A DNA stretch of 64,000 nt. Origin: PALSA-243 sp049522755. GTDB lineage: Bacteria > Acidobacteriota > Terriglobia > Bryobacterales > Bryobacteraceae. The position numbers and the translations under genes were made by a program. Of this stretch, positions 7,915 to 16,336 are shown piece by piece (the stretch's first letter is position 1; each line of letters begins with the position of its first letter). The notes beneath the pieces are model-generated. The model was not told where the DNA came from. It made no database searches and worked only from the letters and a program-made list of their open reading frames with translations. The DNA is taken from assembly GCA_049522755.1 (NCBI GenBank), contig JBEKNN010000002.1, positions 35,181-99,180 of the forward strand, read 5' to 3'.

Positions 7915-9909
7915 TCAATTCACGAGCGCGAAGGCAAAGATCCCGCCCGTGCCCGCAAGCACCACATACTGCTTGCCCCCAACCATGTATGTCATCGGCG
8001 AAGCCCTCCACACCTGTCCGGCCTCGAAATGCCAGACCGGCTTTCCCGTTTTCGAATCCACGGCGGTGAAGGTCCCTCCGTTTTCGCCAAAGAACACCAG
8101 TCCGCCCGCGGTTGCGAGCGTCCCGGCGGCGCCTCCGCCGGAGAGCGGATAATCCCAAACCTTCTGGCCGGTGCGAATGTCCACGGCGCGGATGAAACTC
8201 GCGCTGCCAGGCTGCCCGGCCGCGACGCCGCCAAAAAAGCGCTCGCCGATTTCGATGGGCGCGGGGTCCTTCCTATAGATGGCGCACCCGTCGCTCGCGC
8301 GGACATAGAAGAGTTTGGATGTCGGATCGAAAGAGGTCGAGGGCCAGTTGGCGCCGCCGCCGGCGGAAGGGCAAACCAGAGATCCTTCCAGCGTGGAATC
8401 AAAATGTTCGGTGAAGATCGGACGGCCATCCTTGCCGTATCCGGTAGCCCAATTCACCTTTGAAAACGGCTTTGCCAATAGCAGTTCCCCATTGGTCCGG
8501 TCGAGGACGAAGAAAAATCCATTGCGGTCGCCATGCAGCAGCAGCTGGCGCGGACGCCCCTCCCACGGCTCGTCCGCCAGAAGCAGCGGCTCCACCGCAT
8601 CCCAGTCGTGCATGTCGTGGGGCGTGAACTGAAAATGCCACTTCAGTTGCCCGGTCTTCACGTCCAGCGCCACCACGCTCGCAGTGTAAAGATTGTCGCC
8701 TTTGCGCTCGTCGCCATTGTAGTTCGGGCAGGGATTGCCCACCGCCCAATACACCGTCGCCAGGTTGGGATCGTACGAGCCCGTCAGCCAGGTCGCGCCG
8801 CAACCGTGCTCGAGGGCATTTCCGATCCACGTTTCCGAGCCCTTTTCGCCGCGCGCCGGAATGCTGTAGAAGCGCCAGACGCGCTTGCCGGTGGATACCT
8901 CATAGGCGTCCACGAATCCGCGCGCGCCTTCCTCGCCGCCGGCCACGCCGGAGAGCACCAGATCCCCGATGGCAAGCGGAGCGCCCGTTGCGCTGTACCC
9001 TTCCTTAGCGTCGGCCATGGCGACATCCCACAGTTTGCGGCCGGTCCCCCGGTCGAGAGCCAGCAGGTGCGCGTTGTCGGTGATCATGAACACGCGGTTC
9101 CCGGAGACCGCCACGCCGCGATTGGCTCCGCCACTGGCTTCGCTCAACAGGCCGGGAGTGCGCGCCGTTCGGAACGACCAAATCTGGCGGCCCGCGATTG
9201 CGTCGAGAGCGTAAGCCTCGTTTGGCCCGGTGATGTACATCACGCCATCCACCACCACGGGGGTCACTTCCAGGCGCGGGGCACCGGGAACCGGAAACAC
9301 CCAGGCGGGGGCGAGACGCTGCACGTTATTCGCGTTGATCTGGTCGAGCGTGCTGTAGCGGTTCCCGGTGTAATTGCCATCGTAACTGGTCCAATCCTGT
9401 TTCGGTTCGATCGCGTGTTCGCTGTAAGTCTCGCCATCGCGCGCCAGAAGGTGGAACCTGCCATCGCCTGTCAACAGCGTCGCGCTGAAACTGGTCAAGC
9501 TTGTCAATGTGCCATCGAGGGCGCGCCCGTCCTGCAGTTTCAGAGTCGCCGGATGTGGCTGGAATGGCGCGCCGCCCCGGCCGCCGCCGCCTCGGCCTGC
9601 ACCGGCCGCGCCCTGAATCTTTCCGGTAGCCAGGCCGTGCAGGTGAGTCAACAGAGTTTGCATCTCGTCGTCGCTGAAGTCGAAGCGGGGCATACCTTTG
9701 TCGAGGCGGCCCGTTCGCACCAACGCGGCGATTTCCGAGTCGGAGTGGGAGCCGACGAAGCCGAGGATGCCAGGCGCACGTTCTGTCCCGTTAGCGTCGC
9801 CGCCGTGGCAGATCGTGCAATGGCTGGTGAAGCTCCTGAAAGATTTCGGCGCCTGCTGCGCGAACACCGGCGCAGCTGCAAGCAACAGATAGCAAATTGT
9901 GATTCGCAC
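7915..9909 (-). CDS. Cytochrome c-PQQ-dependent dehydrogenase (quinohemoprotein type)
   Basis: A 664-residue periplasmic enzyme: signal peptide about 1-17 (ending PVFA), a cytochrome c domain with heme site CTICH (residues 31-35), a Gly-rich linker near residue 105, then a PQQ beta-propeller with several tryptophan-docking-like repeats (for example ALDAIAGRQIWSFR and ALDVKTGQLKWHFQFTPHDMHDWD). The family oxidises alcohols or sugars and passes electrons to the fused cytochrome domain. The cytochrome domain is N-terminal here, whereas in classical quinohemoprotein alcohol dehydrogenases it is C-terminal. The substrate is unknown. Likely first gene of a two-gene operon with the hydratase-family gene. 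Confidence 0.85.
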   Translation of the reverse strand: MRITICYLLLAAAPVFAQQAPKSFRSFTSHCTICHGGDANGTERAPGILGFVGSHSDSEIAALVRTGRLDKGMPRFDFSDDEMQTLLTHLHGLATGKIQGAAGAGRGGGGRGGAPFQPHPATLKLQDGRALDGTLTSLTSFSATLLTGDGRFHLLARDGETYSEHAIEPKQDWTSYDGNYTGNRYSTLDQINANNVQRLAPAWVFPVPGAPRLEVTPVVVDGVMYITGPNEAYALDAIAGRQIWSFRTARTPGLLSEASGGANRGVAVSGNRVFMITDNAHLLALDRGTGRKLWDVAMADAKEGYSATGAPLAIGDLVLSGVAGGEEGARGFVDAYEVSTGKRVWRFYSIPARGEKGSETWIGNALEHGCGATWLTGSYDPNLATVYWAVGNPCPNYNGDERKGDNLYTASVVALDVKTGQLKWHFQFTPHDMHDWDAVEPLLLADEPWEGRPRQLLLHGDRNGFFFVLDRTNGELLLAKPFSKVNWATGYGKDGRPIFTEHFDSTLEGSLVCPSAGGGANWPSTSFDPTSKLFYVRASDGCAIYRKDPAPIEIGERFFGGVAAGQPGSASFIRAVDIRTGQKVWDYPLSGGGAAGTLATAGGLVFFGENGGTFTAVDSKTGKPVWHFEAGQVWRASPMTYMVGGKQYVVLAGTGGIFAFALVN

Positions 9910-10039
9910 GTTAACCTGGCCCTCTACCCATGTGGTTCTTGAGGCCCGCGCACAAGCAACTTCGGATCAATCGCTTTCCGCGCAGCTTCGGCGGTGGAAT
10001 GCTACGGCGAGCCCACGCGACTAGATTCTATCGCGTCTC

Positions 10040-11074
10040 TCATCCTGGCTTCGCATCCCGGCTTCGCATCCCGGCAACCGTCGCGTCCAATCTGCGGCCG
10101 ATGAGAACAATCGCGGTTGAACGGACACGCACGAATTTGTCGCTGTGCGGGCCAAACGGGTCGTTGGCCCATATCCGCATCAGGCCGTAACGCGACGCAA
10201 TTGCCGCGGCCTTTTTGGGGAAGCCTTGGAGCGTTTCTCGTCTCACGACGGTTTCCTCTGTAACGGGTCCGCAGAATTCGACTTCAAAGCTGCAAACCCC
10301 GGCGCTATTCGCCTCGGCCAGGGCATCCGCAAGCCTATTTTGCGCATATACCGCCAAGTCCATCTCCGCTGAAAGAATATTGAATTTGCGGAACAGCGCT
10401 AACAACATGTTTCTCTGCTCGGGAGGATCCTCGTCGCTCAAGACGCCGTCTGGAACATCAAGCCACGATTCAATCTTATTTGCGGCAGCGGAAGAAAGTG
10501 TGGTCTGTCGAAGCGCAGGCATTTGCGTCCGCAAACGCTCCCTGTCGATGAGCACCAATACCCTGGAGAATTGGCGGTTATCGTCGGCTCCATTCGTATA
10601 AAGGAGCGGGAGCAGTCCCCGCCGTGCGGCATCCGGTCCGAGAATGGCGGACTGTTCCCGCAGGTCTAGAATTCGGACGATCACACCGCCCGGCTTAAGC
10701 ACCCGCCACATGCCTGCAAACGAGGCTACAAGCACGGGTTGCGGAATTGCATCCGCGACAGAAAGCTCGGCGATCACATCCGTTGCCCCGTCCGAAACTT
10801 CCAGAAGATCCGGCAGCGTTGCCAGGGTTTGGCCGGGACCATGTACGGTTTGATCGGTGCTCATCCAGTGAGTTCCAGGCGGCTCCTCCCCTTCGGTCAA
10901 GAGTGACAATTCGCCTGTTCCGGCTCCGATTTCCAGCACGACAGCTCCGGCGCCGAGATGAGGTACAAGCACCTTCCCGATAATCCGTCGGAGTGCGGGC
11001 CGCAGCCACACCGCTTCGCCCTGGCGGCCCCGGACAACGCCTCGCGTTTTCTGTTTCCATTCCGATCTGCTCAA
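10040..11074 (-). CDS. SAM-dependent class I methyltransferase-like protein
   Basis: A 344-residue cytoplasmic protein. Motif I VVLEIGAGTGELSLL (about residues 45-59) and the post-motif segment MWRVLKPGGVIVRILDL (about 120-136) are typical of class I methyltransferases. The C-terminal 150 residues are not recognised. The acceptor is unknown. It is divergent from the PQQ propeller gene starting at 11182, with an AT-rich stretch (around 11119-11140) between them that may contain promoters for both. Confidence 0.65.
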   Translation of the reverse strand: MSRSEWKQKTRGVVRGRQGEAVWLRPALRRIIGKVLVPHLGAGAVVLEIGAGTGELSLLTEGEEPPGTHWMSTDQTVHGPGQTLATLPDLLEVSDGATDVIAELSVADAIPQPVLVASFAGMWRVLKPGGVIVRILDLREQSAILGPDAARRGLLPLLYTNGADDNRQFSRVLVLIDRERLRTQMPALRQTTLSSAAANKIESWLDVPDGVLSDEDPPEQRNMLLALFRKFNILSAEMDLAVYAQNRLADALAEANSAGVCSFEVEFCGPVTEETVVRRETLQGFPKKAAAIASRYGLMRIWANDPFGPHSDKFVRVRSTAIVLIGRRLDATVAGMRSRDAKPG

Positions 11075-11181
11075 ACGCTACTCGCCCCGTGGGATCCGCT
11101 CGACGCTCTATTTTGTCGGCGATAAATAATATAAGATACAACACGGAGCAAGGCCTAGCGTATTGTACCTGCCTTGTGCTT

Positions 11182-12819
11182 ATGCGTACCACGTCGGCCA
11201 TACGAACTTGTCGCCTGATTCCCGCCGTTCTTATCTTCTCCGTATTCAGCCGCTCCGACGATCACAAGTCACACGAATGGCTGACCTGGGGAGACGGTCC
11301 GGAGCGAACCGGCTGGAACCGGAGCGAGAGCGCCATTTCCAAGAAGAACGTGGCCAGTCTCGATTTGAAGTGGAAGACGCAGATCGACAAGCAAGTTCCG
11401 ATCGACATCGAATCAGGAGCGGCGATGCTCACGGCGCCGCTGGTGGTCGACGGCGTCAAGACCTCAAAGGGGTCGAAAGAGTTGGTCTTCACGCTGGCGG
11501 CGTCCAACACTCTTGCCGCGCTGGATGCCAAGACCGGATCGATCGTCTGGCAGCGCACCTTCACCAACAAAGTACCGCCCCCGGCCGACGCGACCTGGGT
11601 CTGCACCAACACGTCCACAGCAACTCCGGTGATCGACAAAGCGCGAGGGACCATCGACTTGATCAGCGCGGACGGCGTGCTCCATTTGGCTAGCCTCGCC
11701 GATGGGGAAGACAAAGAGCCTCCGGTCGATTTTGTGCCGCCGTATTCGAGAAACTGGAGTTTGAATCTGGTCGACGGCACGATCTACACCAACGTGGGGC
11801 GCGGTTGCGGAGGGACGCGGGAGAAGCCGGTCGGCTCGATGATGGTCGCCATGGACTTGAACGATCCGGCTCATCCGGTGACGCGATTCGTCATCAGCAC
11901 AGGTAGACCGGGCGGATCGTGGGGCCGCGCAGGAATGGTTTGGGGATTCGGCGCGCTGTTCGCCCAGACCGCGGACGCGCCGTGGGATCCCGACGACAAA
12001 AAATGGGGCCAGAGCCTGGTCAAGCTTGCACCGAAAACTCTGAAGCTGGAAGACTATTTCACGCCACCCAATCTGGATCTGATCAACGAAAAAGATCTTG
12101 ATTTCGGGTCGGGCGGCCCGGTCACGTTTACCGATGGCGGGATGCAGATTGTGGCCGCCGCAGGCAAAGATGGGATCATTTACCTGTTGGACAACAAATC
12201 GCTCGGAGGGGCGGACCATCGCACTCCGCTCTACTCCCTCAAAGTGGGGAATGAAGCGGAAATGTATGCTGCCAACGGCATGTGGGGCGCAATGGCCACG
12301 GGCCTCGATTCCAGGAACGGCCGCTGGCTCTACGTCCCGATGTGGGGTCCGCCTGCCAGGGACGTTCACTTCAGCGGCGCCAATGGCGATGCGGCGGACG
12401 GAAGTATATTAGCCTTCAAAGTGGCGATCGAAGATCAAAAGCCCAAGCTGCTTCCCATCTGGAATTCGCGGAATCTCGCGGTCCCGGAACCGCCCGTGCT
12501 GGCCAACGGGATGATCTTCGCTATCTCCACCGGAGAAAACACCATTCAGCGTCACACCGATCCGCGCTACCAGGTGTTTTACCGCAAGCCGACCGACCCG
12601 CCGCTTTCGACGCGCGGCCTTCTAACTCCCGAAGAACGCGGCCAGCACACGACTCATACCATCCTTTACGCATTCGACGCGGAAACTGGCGCCGAGCTCT
12701 TTTCGAGTAAGGACAAGATCGACGACTGGACTCACTTGAGCAGCATCACCGTGGCCGACGGCCAGGTTTATGTCACTACGCGGAAATCGTTTATCTATGC
12801 GTTCGGGCTTAAGAAGTAA
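11182..12819 (+). CDS. Exported PQQ-type beta-propeller protein (quinoprotein dehydrogenase-like)
   Basis: 545 residues from the ATG at 11182. The frame is open further upstream, but that part overlaps the divergent methyltransferase gene, and the chosen start gives a plausible signal peptide (MRTTSAIRTCRLIPAVLIFSVFS). The mature protein has repeated PQQ-propeller motifs such as NTLAALDAKTGSIVWQRTF and ILYAFDAETGAELFS. No CXXCH heme site is present, unlike the protein encoded at 7915. It may be a dehydrogenase using a separate cytochrome or a non-enzymatic propeller. A truncated relative lies directly downstream. Confidence 0.75.
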   Translation: MRTTSAIRTCRLIPAVLIFSVFSRSDDHKSHEWLTWGDGPERTGWNRSESAISKKNVASLDLKWKTQIDKQVPIDIESGAAMLTAPLVVDGVKTSKGSKELVFTLAASNTLAALDAKTGSIVWQRTFTNKVPPPADATWVCTNTSTATPVIDKARGTIDLISADGVLHLASLADGEDKEPPVDFVPPYSRNWSLNLVDGTIYTNVGRGCGGTREKPVGSMMVAMDLNDPAHPVTRFVISTGRPGGSWGRAGMVWGFGALFAQTADAPWDPDDKKWGQSLVKLAPKTLKLEDYFTPPNLDLINEKDLDFGSGGPVTFTDGGMQIVAAAGKDGIIYLLDNKSLGGADHRTPLYSLKVGNEAEMYAANGMWGAMATGLDSRNGRWLYVPMWGPPARDVHFSGANGDAADGSILAFKVAIEDQKPKLLPIWNSRNLAVPEPPVLANGMIFAISTGENTIQRHTDPRYQVFYRKPTDPPLSTRGLLTPEERGQHTTHTILYAFDAETGAELFSSKDKIDDWTHLSSITVADGQVYVTTRKSFIYAFGLKK

Positions 12820-12831
12820 AGGCTGATTCAC

Positions 12832-13188
12832 GTGCAACACATCGAACTTCTGCATGACGCGGCTTGTCTCGATCGCGTGCGGCTTCGTGCGCTCGATATC
12901 GAAACCGGCAATGTGGCTTGGGAGGTTCGGCAGTTCGGCTCGACCGAAGCGAATTATTCGGGCGTGCTGGCGACCTCGGGTGGCGTTGTTTTCTACGGTG
13001 AGACCGCTGGAGGGTTTTCGGCGCTGGACGCCCGGTCGGGAAATCCGCTCTGGCATTTCGATACCACCCAGATCTGGAAGGGGTCGCCGATGACATCTCT
13101 GGATCATGGGCGGCAGTATGTTGCCATCGCAGGAGGCAGTACGATCTATTCTTTCGCTCTCGATTCTGGCGCGATCGACCAGAAGTAG
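12832..13188 (+). pseudogene. C-terminal remnant of a PQQ-dependent dehydrogenase
   Basis: The translated segment RALDIETGNVAWEVRQFG, GGVVFYGETAGGFSALDA and SGNPLWHFDTTQIWKGSPMT aligns by eye with the last 90 residues of the dehydrogenase encoded at 7915 (TGQKVWDY, GGLVFFGENGGTFTAVDS, GKPVWHFEAGQVWRASPMT). About 550 N-terminal residues, including any heme domain, are absent, and the first 14 codons are unrelated. It begins 12 nt after the stop of the preceding propeller gene, which suggests a deletion joined two tandem PQQ genes. Confidence 0.7.
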
Positions 13189-13261
13189 CTGCGCGAACCA
13201 CTCTGGATCATGCGCGACTGGCCTCGGTCGCGACAAGCGTGGATCGCGATACAGGCGCTCG

Positions 13262-14314
13262 TCATCGCGAGGCGGAAGCGGGTGCGGCCACTTTCGCGTC
13301 GCGCTCCGCGATCAGATCGAGCGTGGCGTCCACGATCATATCTTCCTGGCCGCCCACCATTCGCCGCCGGCCCAACTCCGTCAGAATCTCGCGCGTGTCG
13401 ATTCCGTAGCGCGCGGAGGCCGCCTCGGCGTGGCGCAGGAAGCTCGAATAGACGCCAGCGTAGCCAAGCGACAGCGTCTCGCGATCTACGCGCACCGGGC
13501 GGTCCTGAATCGGGCGAATCAGATCCTCGGCCGCGTCCATCAGCGCATAAAGATCGCATCCGTGGTTCGCATGCATCCGGTTGAGAACCGCGATCAATAC
13601 TTCGAGGGGCGCATTTCCAGCCCCCGCTCCCATGCCCGCGAGCGACCCATCGACGCGCGTCGCGCCATGCTCGATTGCGACAATCGTATTGGCCACGCCA
13701 AGCGAAAGATTGTGATGCGCATGCATCCCCATTTGCGTGCGCGCATCCAGCAGATCGTGAAATGCCGTAAACCGCTCCGCGACTTCATGCATCAGCAGCG
13801 CGCCTGCGGAATCGACCACATACACGCAGTGGGCGCCGTAGGACTCCATGAGTTTTGCCTGCCGGGCCAGTTCCGCGGGAGGCGTCATGTGGGCCATCAT
13901 CAGGAATCCCGCCACATCCATCCCGAGCTCGCGGGCGTGCTCCATGTGCTGCCTGGCGATGTCGGCCTCCGTCGAATGCGTGGCGATGCGCACGGATCGG
14001 GCGCCGGCCTGATAAGCGCAGTGCAAATCCTCCACCGTGCCGATACCGGGGATCAACAGCACGGTTACCTTGGCGCGCGTCACGCTGCCGGCGACGGCTT
14101 CGATCCACTCGAGATCGGTATGGGCTCCGAATCCGTAGTTAAAGCTCGATCCGGAAAGCCCGTCTCCGTGGGTGATCTCGATCGCGTCAACGCCGGCCCG
14201 GTCGAGAGCCGCGGCAATTTCGATCACCTGCGAGATCGAATACCGATGCCGGATGGCATGCATCCCGTCGCGCAAGGTAACGTCTTGTATGTAAAGCCGG
14301 GTTCCATCCATCAT
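13262..14314 (-). CDS. mhpE: 4-hydroxy-2-oxovalerate aldolase
   Basis: 350 residues from the ATG at 14314, which has a GGAG box 6 nt upstream and lies 14 nt after the stop of the dehydrogenase gene; a longer frame to 14356 would overlap that gene. The DRE-TIM metal-dependent aldolase signature is present (YIQDVTLRDGMHAIRH at the N-terminus, and metal-binding MGMHAHHNLSLGVAN). It cleaves 4-hydroxy-2-oxovalerate to pyruvate and acetaldehyde, which in this family is channelled to the partner dehydrogenase. It is co-transcribed with that partner from the promoter at 15271-15299. Confidence 0.93.
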   Translation of the reverse strand: MMDGTRLYIQDVTLRDGMHAIRHRYSISQVIEIAAALDRAGVDAIEITHGDGLSGSSFNYGFGAHTDLEWIEAVAGSVTRAKVTVLLIPGIGTVEDLHCAYQAGARSVRIATHSTEADIARQHMEHARELGMDVAGFLMMAHMTPPAELARQAKLMESYGAHCVYVVDSAGALLMHEVAERFTAFHDLLDARTQMGMHAHHNLSLGVANTIVAIEHGATRVDGSLAGMGAGAGNAPLEVLIAVLNRMHANHGCDLYALMDAAEDLIRPIQDRPVRVDRETLSLGYAGVYSSFLRHAEAASARYGIDTREILTELGRRRMVGGQEDMIVDATLDLIAERDAKVAAPASASR

Positions 14315-14328
14315 CGAATCTCCGCGCG

Positions 14329-15255
14329 CTAGTTCAGTCTTGCTTTGGCCAGACACTCGCCCGTGCGAAGGGCGGCCGACGTCATGATATCGAGATTGCC
14401 CGCATATTTCGGAAGATAGTGTCCCGCGCCTTCGATCTCAAGAAAGATTGACGTCTTAATGCCGTGAAATATCCCCAGCCCGGAAATTCGCATGGGGTCG
14501 GAGGGCGTCCCGGCGCGTTCGAACTGCACACGCTGCTTGAGGCGATAACCGGGAACGTAGCTGGTCACGTCCCGCACCATTTGCTCGATCGAGTGCTCGA
14601 TGTCGCCGGTGTCCGCGTCTTCGCTCAGACAGAAGACCGTGTTGCGCATGATGAGCGGGGGCTCGGCCGGATTCAATACGATGATGGCTTTGCCCCTGGA
14701 TGCTCCGCCGATGCGCTCAATCGCCCTCGACGTGGTCTGGGTAAATTCGTCGATATTGGCGCGGGTTCCCGGCCCGGCCGATTTGCTGGCGATGCTCGAT
14801 ACGATTTCCCCATAGTGTACTTTCGCTACGCGGTTCACGGCGGCAACCATGGGAATGGTCGCCTGCCCGCCGCAGCTGACCATGTTCAAATTGGGAGCAT
14901 CCAAATGCGCGCCGAGATTTACCACGGGGACTACGTAAGGCCCCAGGGCGGCGGGCGTCAAATCGATAAGCTGCCGGCCGAGGCCGCGCAGCTCAGCGTC
15001 ATGGCGCGCATGAGCTTTGGCGGAAGTGGCGTCGAACACGATGCGGATGTCGTCAAACCCCGGCATCGCAAGCAAACCCGTAACTCCACGATCGGTGACG
15101 GGCACCCCCATGCGATGAGCGCGCTTCAGGCCATCGGATTCAGGGTCGATTCCAACAAACGCGCCAACTTCGAGAGTTTCCGAGGTACGAAGAATCTTGA
15201 TCAGCAGATCGGTACCGATGTTTCCGGAGCCGAGAATGGCCACTTTCGTCTTCAT
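14329..15255 (-). CDS. mhpF: Acetaldehyde dehydrogenase (acylating)
   Basis: 308 residues starting MKTKVAILGSGNIGTDLL, matching the usual length of about 300-316 for MhpF/DmpF. The Rossmann motif GSGNIG is at residues 9-14, and the catalytic cysteine is in NMVSCGGQATIPM. It oxidises acetaldehyde with NAD and CoA to acetyl-CoA and forms a channelling complex with the aldolase encoded downstream. The frame continues upstream to an ATG at 15282, but that codon lies upstream of the -10 element, so the start at 15255 is preferred; the leader would then be only about 10 nt. Regulation by the adjacent GntR protein is likely. Confidence 0.93.
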   Translation of the reverse strand: MKTKVAILGSGNIGTDLLIKILRTSETLEVGAFVGIDPESDGLKRAHRMGVPVTDRGVTGLLAMPGFDDIRIVFDATSAKAHARHDAELRGLGRQLIDLTPAALGPYVVPVVNLGAHLDAPNLNMVSCGGQATIPMVAAVNRVAKVHYGEIVSSIASKSAGPGTRANIDEFTQTTSRAIERIGGASRGKAIIVLNPAEPPLIMRNTVFCLSEDADTGDIEHSIEQMVRDVTSYVPGYRLKQRVQFERAGTPSDPMRISGLGIFHGIKTSIFLEIEGAGHYLPKYAGNLDIMTSAALRTGECLAKARLN

Positions 15256-15265
15256 GGTGAGCGCC

Positions 15266-15280
15266 GATCTATCATAGATC
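15266..15280. promoter_or_regulatory. Perfect palindromic operator overlapping the mhpF -10
   Basis: GATCTATCATAGATC is a perfect 7-1-7 inverted repeat. It covers the -10 box of the mhpF promoter and lies between mhpF and the divergent GntR gene, the classical position for the operator of a local FCD/GntR repressor. Binding is inferred, not shown. Confidence 0.65.
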
Positions 15281-15299
15281 ACTTTGGAATGGGTGTCAA
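15271..15299 (-). promoter_or_regulatory. Sigma70-type promoter of mhpF-mhpE
   Basis: Read leftward: TTGACA (15299-15294), a 17-nt spacer, TATGAT (15276-15271). The -10 lies inside the palindrome at 15266-15280, so an occupied operator would block the polymerase. Confidence 0.7.
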
Positions 15300-15335
15300 T
15301 CGAGCATTCCTTTCAAATACAAGAATCCGGTCTCG

Positions 15336-15344
15336 TGCTATGAT
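15336..15344 (+). promoter_or_regulatory. Extended -10 promoter of the GntR gene
   Basis: TGCTATGAT is an extended -10 (TGn + TATGAT) without a good -35. It is only 12 nt upstream of the ATG at 15357, which predicts a very short leader. It shares CTATGAT with the neighbouring operator. Confidence 0.4.
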
Positions 15345-15356
15345 CGTTGCTAAGTC

Positions 15357-16064
15357 ATGGTGGATACTGCAAACCCTCCAGCCGCTAGCAGCGGGGTTTT
15401 TGAAAATATTGAAGTCGTCTCACTCACTGAGCGGGTGATAGCCGCCCTGAAAGGCGCATTCTTTTCGGGCGCGCTCAAGCCCGGAGACGCCATAATTGAA
15501 CGCAAGATTGCGCGCGAGATGAACGTCGGCTCGCCCGTGGTGCGGGAGGCTCTCATCTCCCTGAAACACGATGGGTTCGTGTGCCGGGTTAACAATAAAG
15601 GGACCTACGTCACAAAGTTCGACGCCGAAGAGGTGCGGGACCTGTACGCGCTCAGAATCGAACTCGAGACTCTGGCCTTGCAATGGGCGCGCCCGAGGGT
15701 CACCGAAGCGGATCTGGCGGATCTGAAAACGCGCGTAGACCGGCTGGTGGAGGCCGGGCAGCGAGGCGACCGCCGCGATTTTCTGGAGCGGGATTTCGAT
15801 TTTCACCGCAGCTGCTGGAAGCTGTCAGGCAACACTTTTCTGGCGGATACTTTAGAGCGTTTAATGGCGCCGCTGTTCGCGTTCGTCGTGCTGGCGAGCG
15901 GAAAGCCGCTGACGGCCTCGATGGGCCGTGAGCATTACACATTGATCGAGTCGCTGCGCTCGATTGAGGAGCCGGAGTTCACGGCGCTGGTCCGCAAAAC
16001 GATTACTGCCTTCGCTTTCCGCTGGATCACCTCAACCGGGACCGCCACTCGACCGTCTCCGTAA
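15357..16064 (+). CDS. GntR family transcriptional regulator, FCD subfamily
   Basis: 235 residues. The N-terminal winged helix (about 20-85) shows the GntR pattern ALKPGDAIIERKIAREMNVGSPVVREALISLKHDGFV. The C-terminal FCD ligand-binding domain is all-helical and includes DLYALRIELETLALQWA and ERDFDFHRSCWKLSGN, with residues of the metal/ligand pocket. The last 12 or so residues (ITSTGTATRPSP) look unlike typical FCD ends. FCD regulators usually respond to small carboxylates and act as repressors. It is divergent from mhpFE and precedes the MFS-ferredoxin-amidohydrolase operon, so it may control both, with an oxo-acid or a pathway intermediate as effector (inference). Confidence 0.85.
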   Translation: MVDTANPPAASSGVFENIEVVSLTERVIAALKGAFFSGALKPGDAIIERKIAREMNVGSPVVREALISLKHDGFVCRVNNKGTYVTKFDAEEVRDLYALRIELETLALQWARPRVTEADLADLKTRVDRLVEAGQRGDRRDFLERDFDFHRSCWKLSGNTFLADTLERLMAPLFAFVVLASGKPLTASMGREHYTLIESLRSIEEPEFTALVRKTITAFAFRWITSTGTATRPSP

Positions 16065-16336
16065 TCGTTGACGGCGATCTTCCCCGTCGGATAAGACACA
16101 TTGGCTTCGAGTCCAGTTACCGGAGCATCAGGCAACCCTGTAAGCAAGAGCCTTCCGGCCTCTGTCGGCCCAACCCTCGTTGGATATCCAAACGCAAAAA
16201 GCCGGCAACTCCGGGGCTCGCGTGCAAAACGCCCATTCTCGATTTCAAGCAGGCGGCCGCCATGCGTACGCAGAAATCCTGCGCAATATGATCTATTATT
16301 TTTTTGAACTTTTTTTCTCGCAGGAGTTGTGATAGG

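Noticed and set aside
8533..9942. Rightward 469-codon frame antisense to the PQQ dehydrogenase
   Set aside because: No motif or ribosome-binding site; the opposite strand encodes a clear quinohemoprotein.
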